In this document: positions 34,965 to 46,953 of the stretch, piece after piece
Position numbering within the stretch: position 1 is the stretch's first letter
Layout of the letters: each line of letters begins with the position of its first letter
NCBI GenBank assembly: GCA_000729835.1
Contig: JFHB01000030.1
Location: forward strand, 1 to 64,000
Reading direction: 5' to 3'
Length of the DNA stretch: 64,000 bases
DNA from: Atkinsonella hypoxylon
Taxonomy: Eukaryota; Ascomycota; Sordariomycetes; Hypocreales; Clavicipitaceae
The notes under the pieces: generated by a model
What the model was told of the DNA's origin: nothing
The model's database searches: none
The model's input: the letters and a program-made list of their open reading frames with translations, nothing else
Made by a program: the position numbers and the translations under genes

Positions 34965-35894
34965 GATGAGCCTCGTACGGCCAATTGAGATCCGAAGAAT
35001 CTGCGACTTCTCAATCAGCAAAAGAGTTGGGATAGTGTAAGTGCAGTTGAGTCAACTCTCGACCATTGGTGGAAAAAAAAGATATGGTGGGGCAGCTCAA
35101 TGACTTGTTGTTACCCCTCTATAAGAGCAAGGGCCACATGGCGACAGATTATTACGCGAGTTCTGTCTTCCGCGGCATACTCGTTATGTGATTGATCTGC
35201 CGCCCATTGGGCTAAGTGGAATAGAAAAGAAAGAAAAAAAACCTTGAGGATGATTGACGTTGCTGGTATGCTAACTTAAGTGTCTTAAGTGCCTGACTGT
35301 GCTTTCCTGTGCAGTTTTTTTTGATATGTATGCATTTAGAAGCTAAGCTGGAAATGGGAATTTATGGGCCCTTCACAAGAGCGGCGGGGGAGGTACTGAC
35401 ATTAAAGTCCCGATTAATAGAGGTCTTAATTAATGACGATGCTAAGTAATTAAAGGTCTTAATTGTTATTTACTATTAAAATTTTAACAATCAAGCTATC
35501 GACTAGCGAGTCTTCTAACTAAATGAAGGTTGTAACAAATCAAGACCTTAATTCATAGCACTGGTTTAACATTAGGTACAAAATCTATCATGTACTTTGT
35601 TTAGTAAATTGTGTGGTGAAATACTGACTACCTCATGTTCGAAAATTTAGGTCATGATATATCCACCTCGACTTCACGTGCATAAAACAGCTCAGGTCAC
35701 ATATCGCAGCTTTCGGGTGCTCTTTGCGCCGTTGTTCATCACACCCCCCAAGTTCTTCTCATCTTCGCAGCCCATGCTCGCCAAGCATAAGAACTCCATC
35801 CCTTAGTGACCTTTGCGCGCCAATAGTCAGCCGCGCATCATCTGGCCGGTTTCTCATCTCTCTCACATCACCAGCGCTGTCCAGCAGACAAAGC
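34965..35894. other. Shared promoter region of HIS4 and TAF9, with AT-rich patch
   Basis: About 930 bp between divergent starts. Near 35395-35580 the sequence turns AT-rich and contains AGGTCTTAATT twice, plus the inverted form AAGACCTTAATT once. That looks like a degraded repeat. The pyrimidine-rich end before 35895 is the TAF9 leader. Confidence 0.5.
35395..35580. repeat. AT-rich patch with direct and inverted copies of AGGTCTTAATT
   Basis: Direct copies lie near 35420 and 35454 and an inverted copy near 35541, in strongly TpA-rich sequence. A RIP-degraded or miniature-element relic is possible. No terminal repeats or target duplication could be defined by eye. Confidence 0.4.
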
Positions 35895-36662
35895 ATGGCA
35901 TCAAGTCAACCACAAACGAACGGCATCACAGTCGCAGCTAATGCCTCACAACCCACAACTGCTGCGGCTGCCGCAGCTCCCCCGAACACACAGCCAACTG
36001 TCCCAGGTCAACCCGCTGGTGCACCAACATCCTCACAACCCACCAGTGGTTCCGACCCTCGACCTCGCGATTCGCGCCTAATCGAGCTTCTTCTAACCTC
36101 ACAAGGCGTCACCGCCTACGAGCAACGGGTTCCTCTTCTCCTCCTCGACTTCGCATACAGACACACCTCATCCGTTCTCAACGACGCCCTCCATCTTTCC
36201 GGCGATCCGTACGTCACCCAAGCAGGCGCGAAACCATCCGCCAGCTCAGGAGCGACTGCACTGGCTGCGGGTGACGCTCTCATCACTGCCAATGGCGTAA
36301 AACTAGCTATTGGGGCTCGTCTGGGCTACCAGTTCCGTGGAGGAAGTAGCGGAGGCGGCATCAGTAAGGATTATATGCAAGAGCTTGCAAGAGAACGTAA
36401 CAAGGTGGCTTTGCCGAGGATCGTTCCCAATGAATGGGGAGTCCGACTGCCGAGTGAGCGATTCGTGCTGAGTGGAACAAGCTGGGGTCTTAAGGACATG
36501 TGGGACGAAGCTGATGATGACGAGCAAAACGAGGAGCAAAGGGGAGACGCCATGGAAGGCATTGAGGCCCCCGAGCCTGAAGATGTGGGCGGTGATGGCG
36601 TTGAGGGTGGCACTGTGGAAGATGTCTTTGGTGATGATGTTGATGAGGAGATGGCCGAGTAG
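35895..36662 (+). CDS. TAF9: Transcription initiation factor TFIID subunit 9 (TAF9)
   Basis: Single exon, 255 residues. TAF9 is a histone-fold subunit shared by TFIID and SAGA, pairing with TAF6. The N-terminal ~60 residues are low-complexity Ala/Pro/Thr/Gln. The histone fold runs from [40 protein letters not shown] to [13 protein letters not shown], interrupted by a Ser/Ala-rich loop ([14 protein letters not shown]) as in other filamentous fungi. The conserved [30 protein letters not shown] block follows, and the tail is acidic (DDDEQNEEQ...DDVDEEMAE). The start is the ATG at 35895 (MASSQPQTN); the frame above it is the CT-rich leader. Confidence 0.94.
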   Translation: MASSQPQTNGITVAANASQPTTAAAAAAPPNTQPTVPGQPAGAPTSSQPTSGSDPRPRDSRLIELLLTSQGVTAYEQRVPLLLLDFAYRHTSSVLNDALHLSGDPYVTQAGAKPSASSGATALAAGDALITANGVKLAIGARLGYQFRGGSSGGGISKDYMQELARERNKVALPRIVPNEWGVRLPSERFVLSGTSWGLKDMWDEADDDEQNEEQRGDAMEGIEAPEPEDVGGDGVEGGTVEDVFGDDVDEEMAE

Positions 36663-37194
36663 TATATCGTGCTGATGGCTTGCGGCGAAGATATATCAGC
36701 ATTGGCCCTGCTTCACCTACGGCCAAAGCTTGCATCGGTGTTTAAGGCGCTTGGAGGTATGATAAAAAGTCTAGATGTAATATATCCGTTTATGTGGTAA
36801 TCTCGGCCACTCAATATTTACAAGGAGCAAGGCGATCATTGTTACAAATGTCTGGCCTTGGCCTTTGAGATCACGTTGCCTCGTAGCCACTGTTTCTCAA
36901 ACGGCACCTCGACCACCAGAGCCTCCCGTTGCAATCGCCGTCCGGAATTGAGACCCATGCTTGCAGTTTGTGTAGGAAAATGAATGCGTGTTCCAGGAAC
37001 AAGAATATCTCCTAGTCCACGTATTCAAAATATTAATCCGACAAAGCAAACACCTGATTCTAGCCCCAACATTCTGACTACTGTATGAACAAGGAGATAA
37101 CTTTATGGTACACTAGGCCTTCGGTTCAAAACGGTATCTCATACACTCTATACCCGATTCTCTTTTTGCCAACTCCACCAATTCACCTCTAGAG
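36663..37194. other. Intergenic between convergent TAF9 and MPP-beta genes
   Basis: About 530 bp. No gene is seen. Confidence 0.5.
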
Positions 37195-38888
37195 TTAAAA
37201 CTTGGGCTTCATGGTGTTCCTCAGTCTCTGGTAGTCAAATAACGCCTCAATGCTGCCAACAGCGCTAATGGCGATGTCCTTGTCCCAGAGCTTGCGGTTG
37301 GCGAAGTCCATGACATCGATCTCAGTGATGGCATCGATCTTGCGCTCGATCTCGCCGGGCATCATGCGGCGGCCAGTGGTGATGATCTGGCGGCCAATGT
37401 CCTCGGCGACAGCGGTAGTGCCATCGAGAGACAACAGGATGGAAGCCTTGAGTTGAGCCTTGGCGCGCTCGACCTCGGCCTCACCAACGTCAGTGCAGAG
37501 ACGCATCCACTCACGAATGGAGAAGTGGACAAGATCGTCCAGGTGGGTGATGTTGTCGGTGCTCAGGTAAATACCCCACAAACTGCAAGACGTTCGTTAG
37601 TTGAATGGCCATGTTGCGAAAAACCAGTATAAATCAGAACGCTTAGCACTAACCCAGTATCGCTGTAGCTGGTGGAGAAACTCATGAAACTGTTAGCCAG
37701 GTCGTGTCGGTGGACCAAGCCGCTGAGCTTGCTGCCTTGATGGGGAGCGTTGCCCATGGCCTTGTCGTAGTTGCCGACAATAGCCTGAGTGACTAAGGCA
37801 GTGAAGTAATCATCAGAGTTCCAGCTAACACCTTCGACAGCAAGAGCAACGTTAGCAGTGCCCATTGTGTCATCACGAACGCGGACATCTGAGCCAATAA
37901 AGTCGGCCTTCTTCTTGGACAGCAGATAGGCCTGGTTCTCTGGACCCTTGCTGGGAAGACCAGAGAAGTGCTTCTCTGCCAGCTCAACAAGTTGCTCGTG
38001 AGGGATACCGCCAGCTCCGACAAGAACCATGCGGTCAGCGGTGTAATTGTTCTTGATGTAATTGGTGAGCTCGGTTCGGGTGATGTCGCGGATATTCTGT
38101 CGAGGGCCCAAGATGGTGCGGCCCAGAGGCTGGTGCTGGAAGGCAGTAGCATGCAGGTGATCGAAAACAACCTCCTCAACCTGCTTCTCAACCTCCTCAG
38201 ATTCGCGCAAAATAACATCTCGCTCGCGCTCGATAGCGGACTCCTCAAGCTTAGAGTTCTGCAAAATATCGGACAGGATATCGACACACTGAGGAACATT
38301 GGCATTGAAGGCCTTGGCAAAGTAAACAGTGTTCTCACGCTACGTCACATGTTAGATTTGTATCATTCCGGGGAATGCTGTGATGGAAGGCGCCAAAGCT
38401 CACCGAGGTGTAGGCGTTCAAGTGGCCACCCATGTTCTCGATTTCGAGTTCTAATTGCTGTTGCGATCGTTTGGCAGTGCCCTGAGCTACTTGTTAGCAG
38501 CCTGAAATTCGATTGCCATGTTGGCGGTGATAGAGATTTACCTTGAATGCCAGGTGCTCAAGGAAGTGTGCGGTGCCGTTGTTCTCGTCAGTCTCGGCAC
38601 GGGATCCGGCGTCGATCCAAACACCGACGGTCGAGGTTTGAGCCCATGGCGAGTGCTCGGTAGCAACCTAGAATTCCCCAGTCAAAATTAAGTCACAGTA
38701 GGTATATCGAAGTCAATTGAGTCCAGGAGGGCAGTACATACGGTCAACCCGTTCTTGAGTGTTGTGGTCTGAGTTTTGCCGACGCTAGATGGAGTCGCGA
38801 AGCCACGGCGTAGTGAGCCATTAGCCGACAGACCAGCACGGCTTCGCAGGCCATGCGAGAGGTTCAAAGCTAGTCTGCGAGACGCCAT
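37195..38888 (-). CDS. MAS1: Mitochondrial processing peptidase, beta subunit
   Basis: Five exons: 38742-38888, 38542-38667, 38404-38481, 37654-38339 and 37195-37582; introns of 74, 60, 64 and 71 bp; 474 residues. It is the catalytic half of the matrix peptidase that removes presequences; in Neurospora the same protein is also a core protein of complex III. The presequence is clear ([35 protein letters not shown]). The inverted zinc motif HFLEH is at residues 83-87, with the downstream acidic residues in the [14 protein letters not shown] block. One intron splits right after the zinc helix (LAFK/GTAKRS). The C-terminal M16 half ([32 protein letters not shown]) is intact. It is divergent from the GH36 gene. 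Confidence 0.95.
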
Positions 38889-39372
38889 AGGGGGTGTTGT
38901 GTGGCTCGAAGATGGTTTGAGTGGTTTGGCGGAATCTTTCGATCTTGCTCGGCTAGAAGCTTTCCTGAGATAATTTACGGCCTGAAGCACCAGGCGTCCA
39001 AATTTCTGCCATTCCGACCGGCTCCGAGGCTTAGCCTCACAGGCGTCGCATTCATCCTTCCAACCAATCACATAGTAGAATTACTAAGCTGACTAACCTT
39101 CCCAACGACAATCCTTCGGTTGATCTGTTCCCAAGACAATGACATACGGATATACAATTACTCTACGATCATATTATCGTCCAAGTTAATGCCGCTATCT
39201 CATAAGTGTTGTCTCTCGATCATTAACATACGAGAACTCTTACGTTCCAATTCATATGTCACCTCAAGTAGATAACTTCAAATTACCATTGTACGCCCCG
39301 ATCTAAACGTATTTAAGCAACTTTGAGTCCCCTCTTCTTTTCATTGAGTCAACTTGCAGCTCGATAACGAAA
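38889..39372. other. Shared promoter region of MPP-beta and the GH36 gene
   Basis: About 480 bp between divergent start codons. AT-rich, with no gene. Confidence 0.5.
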
Positions 39373-42263
39373 ATGAGAGCCGTTGTGCAAAGCTACCCAC
39401 CTCTTGGTCAAGTAACCGTGATTTCAATCAGCCGCCCTGTCCTCACAGTGATCTTGGAGGTGCCCAGTGATCGAGATGAGCAGTGGCAAGTGTCGTTGTG
39501 GAGGTCAATAGATGGGGATGAATGGGGTGAAGTTGAGCTTAGAAGGATGGAACATGAATTGGAACCTCAATTTGTGCAGAAACAAGTAGCGGCAAGCAAA
39601 TTTCTGTACTTCTCTGGTCAATTAACAATCGAGAAGCGTGCAAGTTTTACCGTCAAATTCCGCGCATCTAATACTCATCCATGGAAATGGGCTCGTGACG
39701 GGGATGGCCTGAGCGACGGGATCATAGTCCTCCAGTCTCCCGAGTCGCCTTCAGACAGCTTGCAACCTCACATCCCAGATTTGAGTTCTGAATGGAAGAT
39801 CACATCCGGTATCAGTCAATCTCCAGGTACCCGGCTGTGGTCTTTGCACTGTCCTATCAATGGCTGCAACGGGGAAGACTCTCTCGTGTGTAACATTAAT
39901 ATTGGGACACCATGGGGAACGTTCTTGAGGTACGTTGCTGAGCTGCTCTCAATTCCTCGAGATGTCGAGTCCTTGAAGTCAAATATATATCCATTTTTCC
40001 ATGGCCTGCGAGGCTGGAATATTTCAACCAGGGCGACCACTAATCCGGCACAGATGGTTTGCCTTAGTACGCCACCAGCCTGCATGGTTGGGTCCTCGAC
40101 ATGGCACGTCTCGCTTTATAGTAGACAGAGACGCTGTTTTATGTTGTTTCCTAAGTCATAAGGGCAAGACAATGTCATTATTGGCTGTCAGTGGTATTGA
40201 ATCCATGTCAGCAACGTTCAGCAGCACCGACAAGAATACAATAAGCGTTCAAGTATGTTTGTAATGCCCGACGTGGTTTCGAATACTGAACTTTCAGGCT
40301 AGAAATGATTCTTCATCTGCAGGCGTTATTAGAGTTCTCATTTCGGAAGGGTTTGACTTTCATCATACCATTGCTTCCGTTATATACGAGGCGCGCAATC
40401 TCGTATCGCCAAATATGGTGTCGCGACTTGACTTTTCCGAAATGAACGATTTACATACTCCCGCAATAGCTGCACGGGAACCCGAGTGGTACAACGGACT
40501 TGGTTTCTGTAAGTTTTTGTCTCACGCAGTATAGACACGATTCTAACATGTGACTCAGGCACATGGAATTCACTGGGACAACAACTTTCGGAAGAAAAAC
40601 TTCTGGAATCGGTCCGTCAGCTTATCAAGAAGAATATCCATATTTCGAATTTTATCATTGACGACAACTGGCAATCTCTTGAACGGGCAGGCCAAGACCA
40701 GTCACAGCACCGATGGACTGAATTCGAAGCAGATAAGCAGGCATTTCCCCATGGGCTTCAAAACTTGGTCATGAACATCCGAAATTTACACCCTGGTATT
40801 TGCCATATTTTTGTATGGCACGCCATATTGGGATATTGGGGAGGTATTTCTCCCCACGGTGCAATTGCCATGAGGTACAGAACGTCGGTTGTAGCACAGG
40901 ACAGCAAAAGCCAGCCAGACCTTAGAGTCATTGCGAAAGAGGATGTATCAAAGTTTTACAACGATTTCTACCGGTTTCTTCATGGTGCGGGAGTTGATGG
41001 TGTGAAGACTGATGCCCAAGTCATGGTTGACTTGCTGAAAGCAGCACCAGTTCGTCGGGAACTCGCTTCGACTTACCTCGATGAATGGTCGAAAACTTCA
41101 CAGAAGTATTTTGGCGACAAAATCATTTCTTGCATGTCACAGTTCCCATTGTCTCTCTTCCACTCGCAATTGCCTCGAGGTCGTCAGGATAGAGTAGTAC
41201 GGAACTCGGATGATTACTTTCCTAATGAGCCCGCGTCGCATCCTTGGCATATTTGGGCGAACGCTCACAATGCCATATTTACACAATATCTCAACATCGT
41301 TCCCGATTGGGATATGTTTCAAACAGTGCATGAATATTCTGGATATCATGCTGCGGCTCGATGCGTCAGTGGGGGTCCAGTCTACATCACCGACGTCCCA
41401 GGCGAGCATTATATGCCTCTCATCAAACAAATATCTGCGAAGTCGCCGCTTGGCCGGACACTCACCCTCAGACCTAGTTCTTTGGGGAAGTCCATTCATC
41501 ATTATGAGAAATTTGAAGATGCCTCTTTGCTAAAAATCGGCAGTTACCACGGTAGGTGCTTGGTTTACTCTGCGATGGGATGTCTTTCTGTCTGATAACA
41601 CATTTAGGCGCATCGCAAGCCGGGGTTGGCATACTTGGTGTTTTCAACGTGTCCGCGATTAGGGTCAATGAGCTACTGCCACTGAGTTCTTTCCCTGGAT
41701 ACCTGTCGTCTGTGGACTATGTGGTTCGAGCGCATACCTCTGGGAGGGTTTCGAATGTCATCTCAGCAAGGGATGCGGCATCATTGATCACCGTCTCGCT
41801 TGATATGAAGGAATATGAGATTTTATGCGCTTACCCAGTGACTTCCTATGACGGAAGCAGACACGGTAAGGGTCACGCTGGTCTCCTTGGCTTGACGGGG
41901 AAAATGACTGGCTGTGCTGCTCTTGTTACCAGCTCAATCCTCACACTGAGGGCTGAGCAGGTAATTTCAAGCTGTATCTTGAAAGCATTAGGCATCCTAG
42001 GTATGTTGATTCATCATATGCTCATGATGGAGTGACTAGCTGATGAGGATCAAGGCATATATATCTCGATTCTCCCGAAACTGAGTGTTGAAGATGATTT
42101 TATGGTTACATTGCAAGATGTTCCTGTACCTCTTGAGACCGTTAGGAAAAGTGAGATCGATTGTCACGTACTGGAAATTGATGTCGAGCTTGCGTGGAAA
42201 CTGCTGGGATTGAGCGATTTGCAGAGAGATGAGGTAAATGTGATGTGCTCCTTTAATGTCTAG
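39373..42263 (+). CDS. Fungal raffinose-synthase/alkaline alpha-galactosidase-like glycoside hydrolase (GH36 type)
   Basis: Six exons: 39373-39929, 40054-40252, 40298-40508, 40559-41551, 41608-42000 and 42040-42263; 858 residues. Introns are 124, 45, 50, 56 and 39 bp, and all joins keep frame. The protein matches the Sip1/raffinose synthase family, which is related to plant galactinol-sucrose galactosyltransferase and alpha-galactosidases. The exon 1-2 join gives TPWGTFLRWFALVRHQPAWLGPRHG. Conserved blocks include ARNDSSSAGVIRV, GFCTWNSLGQ, the catalytic barrel strands FIIDDNWQ and GVKTDAQ (putative nucleophile Asp), PHGLQNLV and WHAILGYWGG, and the acid/base region RNSDDYFP and PDWDMFQT. There is no signal peptide, so it is probably cytosolic. 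Activity as hydrolase or transferase cannot be told from sequence. The last 39-bp intron is very short, which leaves some doubt about the extreme C terminus. Confidence 0.87.
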
Positions 42264-42942
42264 AGCAGGCATTGCTTCCCGTTCGTCATAAGCGGGCAAT
42301 CTTTAGGAGTGGGTTCATACAGTCGTGTCTTGTCAGACAGTAGTAGCGAGTCAAAGGCGTGTTCAAATTGCTGATGAGAAGTCAGCGGCTGACGTGCCGA
42401 CAGACAGACATAATATGTCCTTTCGATAGATTCTGTACTCGAAGCATGAACAGCGACGCAGATGGGAGCAGATTGAACTTTTCATTGCAAAAGATATAAA
42501 AGCACATATCTACCCAGTTTTGTTATCGCAACTTATAGGTAATAATAATATGGCTGGGTGCTTTAAAAATGCAGGAACGACCCGTCCATGCCATCGATTA
42601 TACAGACAATCTGTCACGCCCCATTTTTGCAACAGCTGCAGCCACTCAGGACCCCGAGGTCCCCGCACCCAGGGCCTGCCCCGCCGTAAAAAGTTCTGTT
42701 TCCAGCCATTTGCGCAGGGTTCCAGCACGAGAGATATAAGAACAAAAAATTGGGCTACACCATTTCTCCCTCTTTGGCCTGCTTCTTCCCTACGGGAAGA
42801 AGCGCCTCATCAACCTCAACAAGTCGATCCAAGACCCTTCGCCCGGTTGTTTTGGGATTCGGCTCAACGCTTCGACTTCGACTTCGATTTCGATTTCGAC
42901 TTTTCAACTTCTTACCCCCAGTCTTACCTGCATTCTCTTGCA
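42264..42942. other. Intergenic, IMP dehydrogenase promoter with hexamer repeat in the leader
   Basis: About 680 bp with no gene. A (TTCGAC/TTCGAT)n hexamer array of five units at 42871-42900 lies within the presumed 5' leader, 40 bases before the start codon. A minus-strand frame reading [10 protein letters not shown] there is translated repeat. Confidence 0.55.
42871..42900 (+). repeat. (TTCGAY)5 hexamer array in the IMP dehydrogenase leader
   Basis: Five tandem hexamers: TTCGAC twice, TTCGAT twice, TTCGAC once. Confidence 0.85.
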
Positions 42943-44849
42943 ATGGCTGCTACCAATGGCTCTGGCAACGCCAAGGTGCTTGACCACACCACCGCCCTCG
43001 ACGTCTTGAAGGAGTACAAAACGCGGGATGGTCTCGACATCCATGAGCTCATGGATACCACCAAGCACGGTGGACTTACCTACAATGACTTCCTCTTGTT
43101 GCCTGGGTACATTGGCTTCCCTGCCTCCGAGGTCACTCTTGACTCTGCCATTACTAAGCGCATCACCCTCAAGACTCCCTTCGTTTCGTCTCCCATGGAC
43201 ACTGTAACAGAGCATGAGATGGCCATCCACATGGCCCTTCAAGGTGGTCTGGGAGTTATTCATCACAATTGCTCTCCCGAGGCTCAAGCTGACATGGTCC
43301 GCAAGGTGAAGCGCTACGAAAACGGCTTCATTCTTGACCCCGTCGTCATTGACCGCAACACCACTGTTGGCGAGGCCAAGGCTCTCAAGGAGAAATGGGG
43401 CTTCGGCGGCTTTCCGGTCACTGGTATGTTCACATTCGTCACTCTACTGCTTCCTTGGAGGCTATTCTCTACAGCATTTACATGATTATCACCCAAATTC
43501 TATATAACTTTCGTTCCACCGTAAAGACTCAATGTCATGGGGAGAGAAACACTATGACTACTGCATAAATCCAAATGAAACTTCTTTGATGTAATTTTTT
43601 GGGCTTAAGAACTCTTGCTAACAGGGTTTCCAAAATAGAGGACGGAAAGCTTGGCTCAAAATTGCTGGGCATTGTTACCAACCGGGACCTTCAATTCGAG
43701 GACGACGCTGACGTTCCTGTTTTCCATGTCATGGTAACCGATCTCGTTACTGCCCCTAATGGTGTTATACTTTCCGAGGCCAATAAGATTCTGGCCAAGT
43801 CCAAAAAGGGCAAACTGCCCATCGTTGACAAGGAAGGCAATCTCGTGTCTATGATCTCTCGCTCCGATCTGACCAAGAATCAACATTTCCCGTTGGCTTC
43901 CAAGGTTGGTGATAGCAAGCAGCTCATCTGCGCCGCCGCCATTGGAACTCGTCCGGAAGACAAACTCCGTCTGGAGAAGCTTGTCGATGCTGGCTTGGAT
44001 ATCGTCATTCTTGACAGCTCTCAGGGCAATAGCATGTACCAAATTGACATGATCAAGTGGATCAAGAAAGAGTTTCCTGGCCTCGATGTCATTGGTGGCA
44101 ATGTTGTCACGCGTGAGCAGGCTGCTTCTTTGATTGCTGCTGGTGTTGATGGTCTCCGAATTGGTATGGGCAGTGGCTCTGCTTGTATCACTCAGGAGGT
44201 TATGGCTGTTGGTCGTCCGCAAGCCGCTTCCGTCTATTCTGTCAGCAGTTTTGCCGCGCGCTTTGGCGTGCCATGCATTGCCGACGGTGGTGTGCAGAAT
44301 GTTGGTCACATTGTCAAGGGTCTCGCCCTCGGTGCTTCAACCGTCATGATGGGAGGTCTCTTAGCTGGTACTACTGAGTCTCCCGGTACTTCATTTGTCT
44401 CTCGCGAGGGCAAGCTCGTCAAGGCTTACCGTGGCATGGGAAGCATCGATGCCATGCAGGATAAGAAGGCTGGTGGCGGCGGCAAGAACAGTCAGAAGAG
44501 TAATGCCGGAACTGCTCGATATTTCTCTGAAGGAGACAGCGTTCTTGTGGCCCAGGGTGTTTCGGGATCCGTTGCTCACAGAGGGTTAGTACACAAGGAT
44601 TGCTCCTCAATTCATGCAATCACTTTACAGAATTCTGTTTACTGACATGGGCGCAGTTCAATCAATAAGTTTATACCCTACCTAGCTGCTGGTCTCAAGC
44701 ACTCCATGCAGGACTGTGGCATGAAGAGCTTGTCTGAACTTCACGAGGGCGCTACCAGTGGACTAGTGCGCTTCGAGCTCCGTACTGCCAGCGCTCAGTT
44801 GGAGGGTAACGTTAACATGGAGACGTACGAGAAGAAGTTGTACGCTTGA
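42943..44849 (+). CDS. IMD2: Inosine-5'-monophosphate dehydrogenase
   Basis: Three exons, 42943-43423, 43639-44584 and 44657-44849; introns of 215 and 72 bp; 539 residues. The cytosolic, octamer-forming enzyme converts IMP to XMP with NAD, the rate-limiting step of guanine nucleotide synthesis. The N-terminal barrel part has THGG-like [19 protein letters not shown] and [13 protein letters not shown]. The CBS pair spans about residues 120-240 ([23 protein letters not shown]). The catalytic loop [13 protein letters not shown] places the nucleophile at Cys343, and the flap is [12 protein letters not shown], with the active-site RYF. The first intron ends at an AG 16 bases beyond the first possible acceptor; using it gives the continuous [14 protein letters not shown]. 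No second-copy, mycophenolate-resistance context is visible nearby. Confidence 0.95.
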
Positions 44850-45410
44850 GCGAGATACTTTTGGGATCGGGTTTGAAAAGATTTTTATGACGGGCTTAAT
44901 GGAATAGAAGTTTTAGAAAATGAGAATTTTGCTGGAGCTTGAAGCTCTAATTGGGCCCGAAATGGAATTTATGGAGTTTTTTGAGTTATGGAGTAGTATA
45001 GCTAGAAGTTATTTGGGTGGCTAATTGACTGGCTCTTCTGCCGAACATGATTGTACGATATCAGTCTTGATGTCAACGATTATCGATACCCCCTTGTCAG
45101 GCATTCGAACACATATCAGCTGTGAAAGGCCATGCCCGACGAAATTCTGGATGGCAGATTTCTGTGTGTAAATTAAGATTAGGTATCTTAACTCGAGTTG
45201 AGAAGAGAAACAGCGGGCAGCGCAAGAGAAGACGTGCGCCATTCTTAAGTACATACTAAACAAATCAAGACATTGCATCTCAGCGTTCAAGCGGGACAAT
45301 TGAATTCGATGAACTGCCGTAATCTGCCACCTATCCGCAAATGAATTTCGTCATAAATCACCCCCACCACTGTTTCTCCATGACACAACCTCGTCGCCGA
45401 CCCATCAAGT
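44850..45410. other. Intergenic between convergent IMP dehydrogenase and PLAC8 genes
   Basis: About 560 bp. No gene is seen. Confidence 0.5.
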
Positions 45411-46257
45411 CTACTGCTTTTGCACGTGCTGACCTTCATTGTGATACGGGGCCATCTGCTCCTGGCTCTGAATACCCGTCTGCATGGGCTGTTGCTGATG
45501 CTGCGGCTGTTGATATTGCTGCTGGAAGCTCTGCTGGAAGCTCTGCTGGAAGCTCTGCTGGGGATAAGGCTGCGATTCCTGGTGTTGCTGGTGCTGCGGC
45601 TGGTGAACCGCGCCAGGCATCTGCATGCCATCCTGGTGGCCCTGATAGCCTTGGGTCACGGGCGCATAGTGGCCTGCTCGAAGGGCGACCTCGCGATCTT
45701 GCTGGACAAGAGCGCAGCACAGACAGCAGTAGGACGCGCAGCAGTCGGAGCCGCCCGATCCCTGAATGCCGTACCGCTCGCGGATCTCAGTCCGCTTGAC
45801 CATGTTGTAGCTATACTCGTCAGCCGCCTTCCAAGATTGTAGCACAACGCATCAGAACAGGAGCCCGGGGGGAAAAAAAAAAGAAGAATAAAACCGTACA
45901 GCCATCCACAGCAGGTGAAGCACTGGATGCCACCCCAGAGCAGACACTCGGTATTCAAAGGATCGTGCGACTGGAGGGAAGGATCATGGATGCGATCCAT
46001 GGTTCGACCGTGGACTAGTAGAACGCGCCGTTAGATGTCTGCTCCAAATGCATTTGGTACCGGGCAGACATACGCATGCATGGCAGGAAGCACGCAAGCA
46101 GGGAGCCCTCCAAGTCGCCGAGGCAATCGAAGAGGCCGTACTGCCATTCTTTGCTTCGTGCATCAAGCCTGTTGGTCTGGGTCTGGATGGTAACATGGTG
46201 AGACGGCTGCGGCTGCGGCTGCGGTTGCTGGGCGCCGTGGTCTGTTTTCTGGTCCAT
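45411..46257 (-). CDS. PLAC8-family cysteine-rich protein with Gln-rich tail
   Basis: Three exons, 46074-46257, 45900-46014 and 45411-45810; introns of 59 and 89 bp; 232 residues. The PLAC8 (DUF614) fold is recognised by WQYGLFDCLGDLEGSLLACFLPCMLHGRT, the paired cysteines in CFTCCGWLY, and MVKRTEIRERYGIQGSGGSDCCASYCCLCCALVQQDREV. Fungal and plant members sit at the plasma membrane and have been linked to cation export (cadmium, zinc) or calcium influx; which applies here is unknown. The N terminus is a Gln/Pro run (QQPQPQPQPS). The C-terminal ~85 residues are Gln-rich and include SFQQ three times in tandem, encoded by a 12-bp DNA repeat. The joins were chosen because each lies inside the conserved Cys blocks. 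Confidence 0.87.
45528..45561 (-). repeat. 12-bp coding tandem repeat (SFQQ units) in the PLAC8 gene
   Basis: CTCTGCTGGAAG (plus strand) is repeated about three times without change, producing SFQQSFQQSFQQ in the protein. Confidence 0.85.
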
Positions 46258-46913
46258 TGTATGTTGCTTCTACGGCATGCAGACGAAGGGATAGGAAGTG
46301 ATGGATATTCCAGTTGGTATGGTATCAATTTCCCGGCCTTTGATCGAGAGGGGGGAGAAGGGCACAGCAAGCGGCTGGGAGAGCTTCAGCTCAGACCTGG
46401 GAAGGGCCTATCAAATGGGATGCGGCCTTGTTGAATGCAGCTTCGTTGGGAAATTGTCTTGAAGGGCGAAGCCATTGAGCTGCTAGTGTGTCAGACGAGA
46501 CGCCACTTGGACGGGTGGTGTTTTTCTTCCCTTTTCCATGCCTTGTTTTATTCTGGTTCTTTCCAGTTCAGTGGGGAGATGATATTCGTTGTTTTATTAT
46601 TCGCCGTTTTATTCTCATTTTGCCGGTTGGAGGGCTGAGTCTCAACGGTTGCTTGTCGGGCTTTGCGTAGTGGCTTTGTCTTGGCTTGGCTGGGAGAGTT
46701 GGCCGGGTTTGCCTGTTGTCAGGAATTTTGAGCTTTGAGCCGTTATTGAGGCATTGTACAGTGGGGGGTTGGCGCAGGCGAGTACCTTAGTTTGGCCCAC
46801 TCACTTGCAGCTCATAGAGGTACCCGATTGGCTTGCACATTCGAGGTACATCAGTTACTGTTATCGAAGCTGATCAGCGCCACATTCCTCGTCTTTACAG
46901 CACGTCCGCGTAC

Positions 46914-46947
<34 letters not shown>

Positions 46948-46953
46948 TCTTCC
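46258..46953. other. Intergenic, promoter of the PLAC8 gene, with (CAT)n array
   Basis: About 700 bp with no gene. A (CAT)n run of about 11 units lies at 46914-46947, just past the Nat4 stop codon. Confidence 0.55.
46914..46947. repeat. (CAT)n microsatellite
   Basis: About eleven uninterrupted CAT units in the probable 3' untranslated region of the Nat4 gene. Confidence 0.9.
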
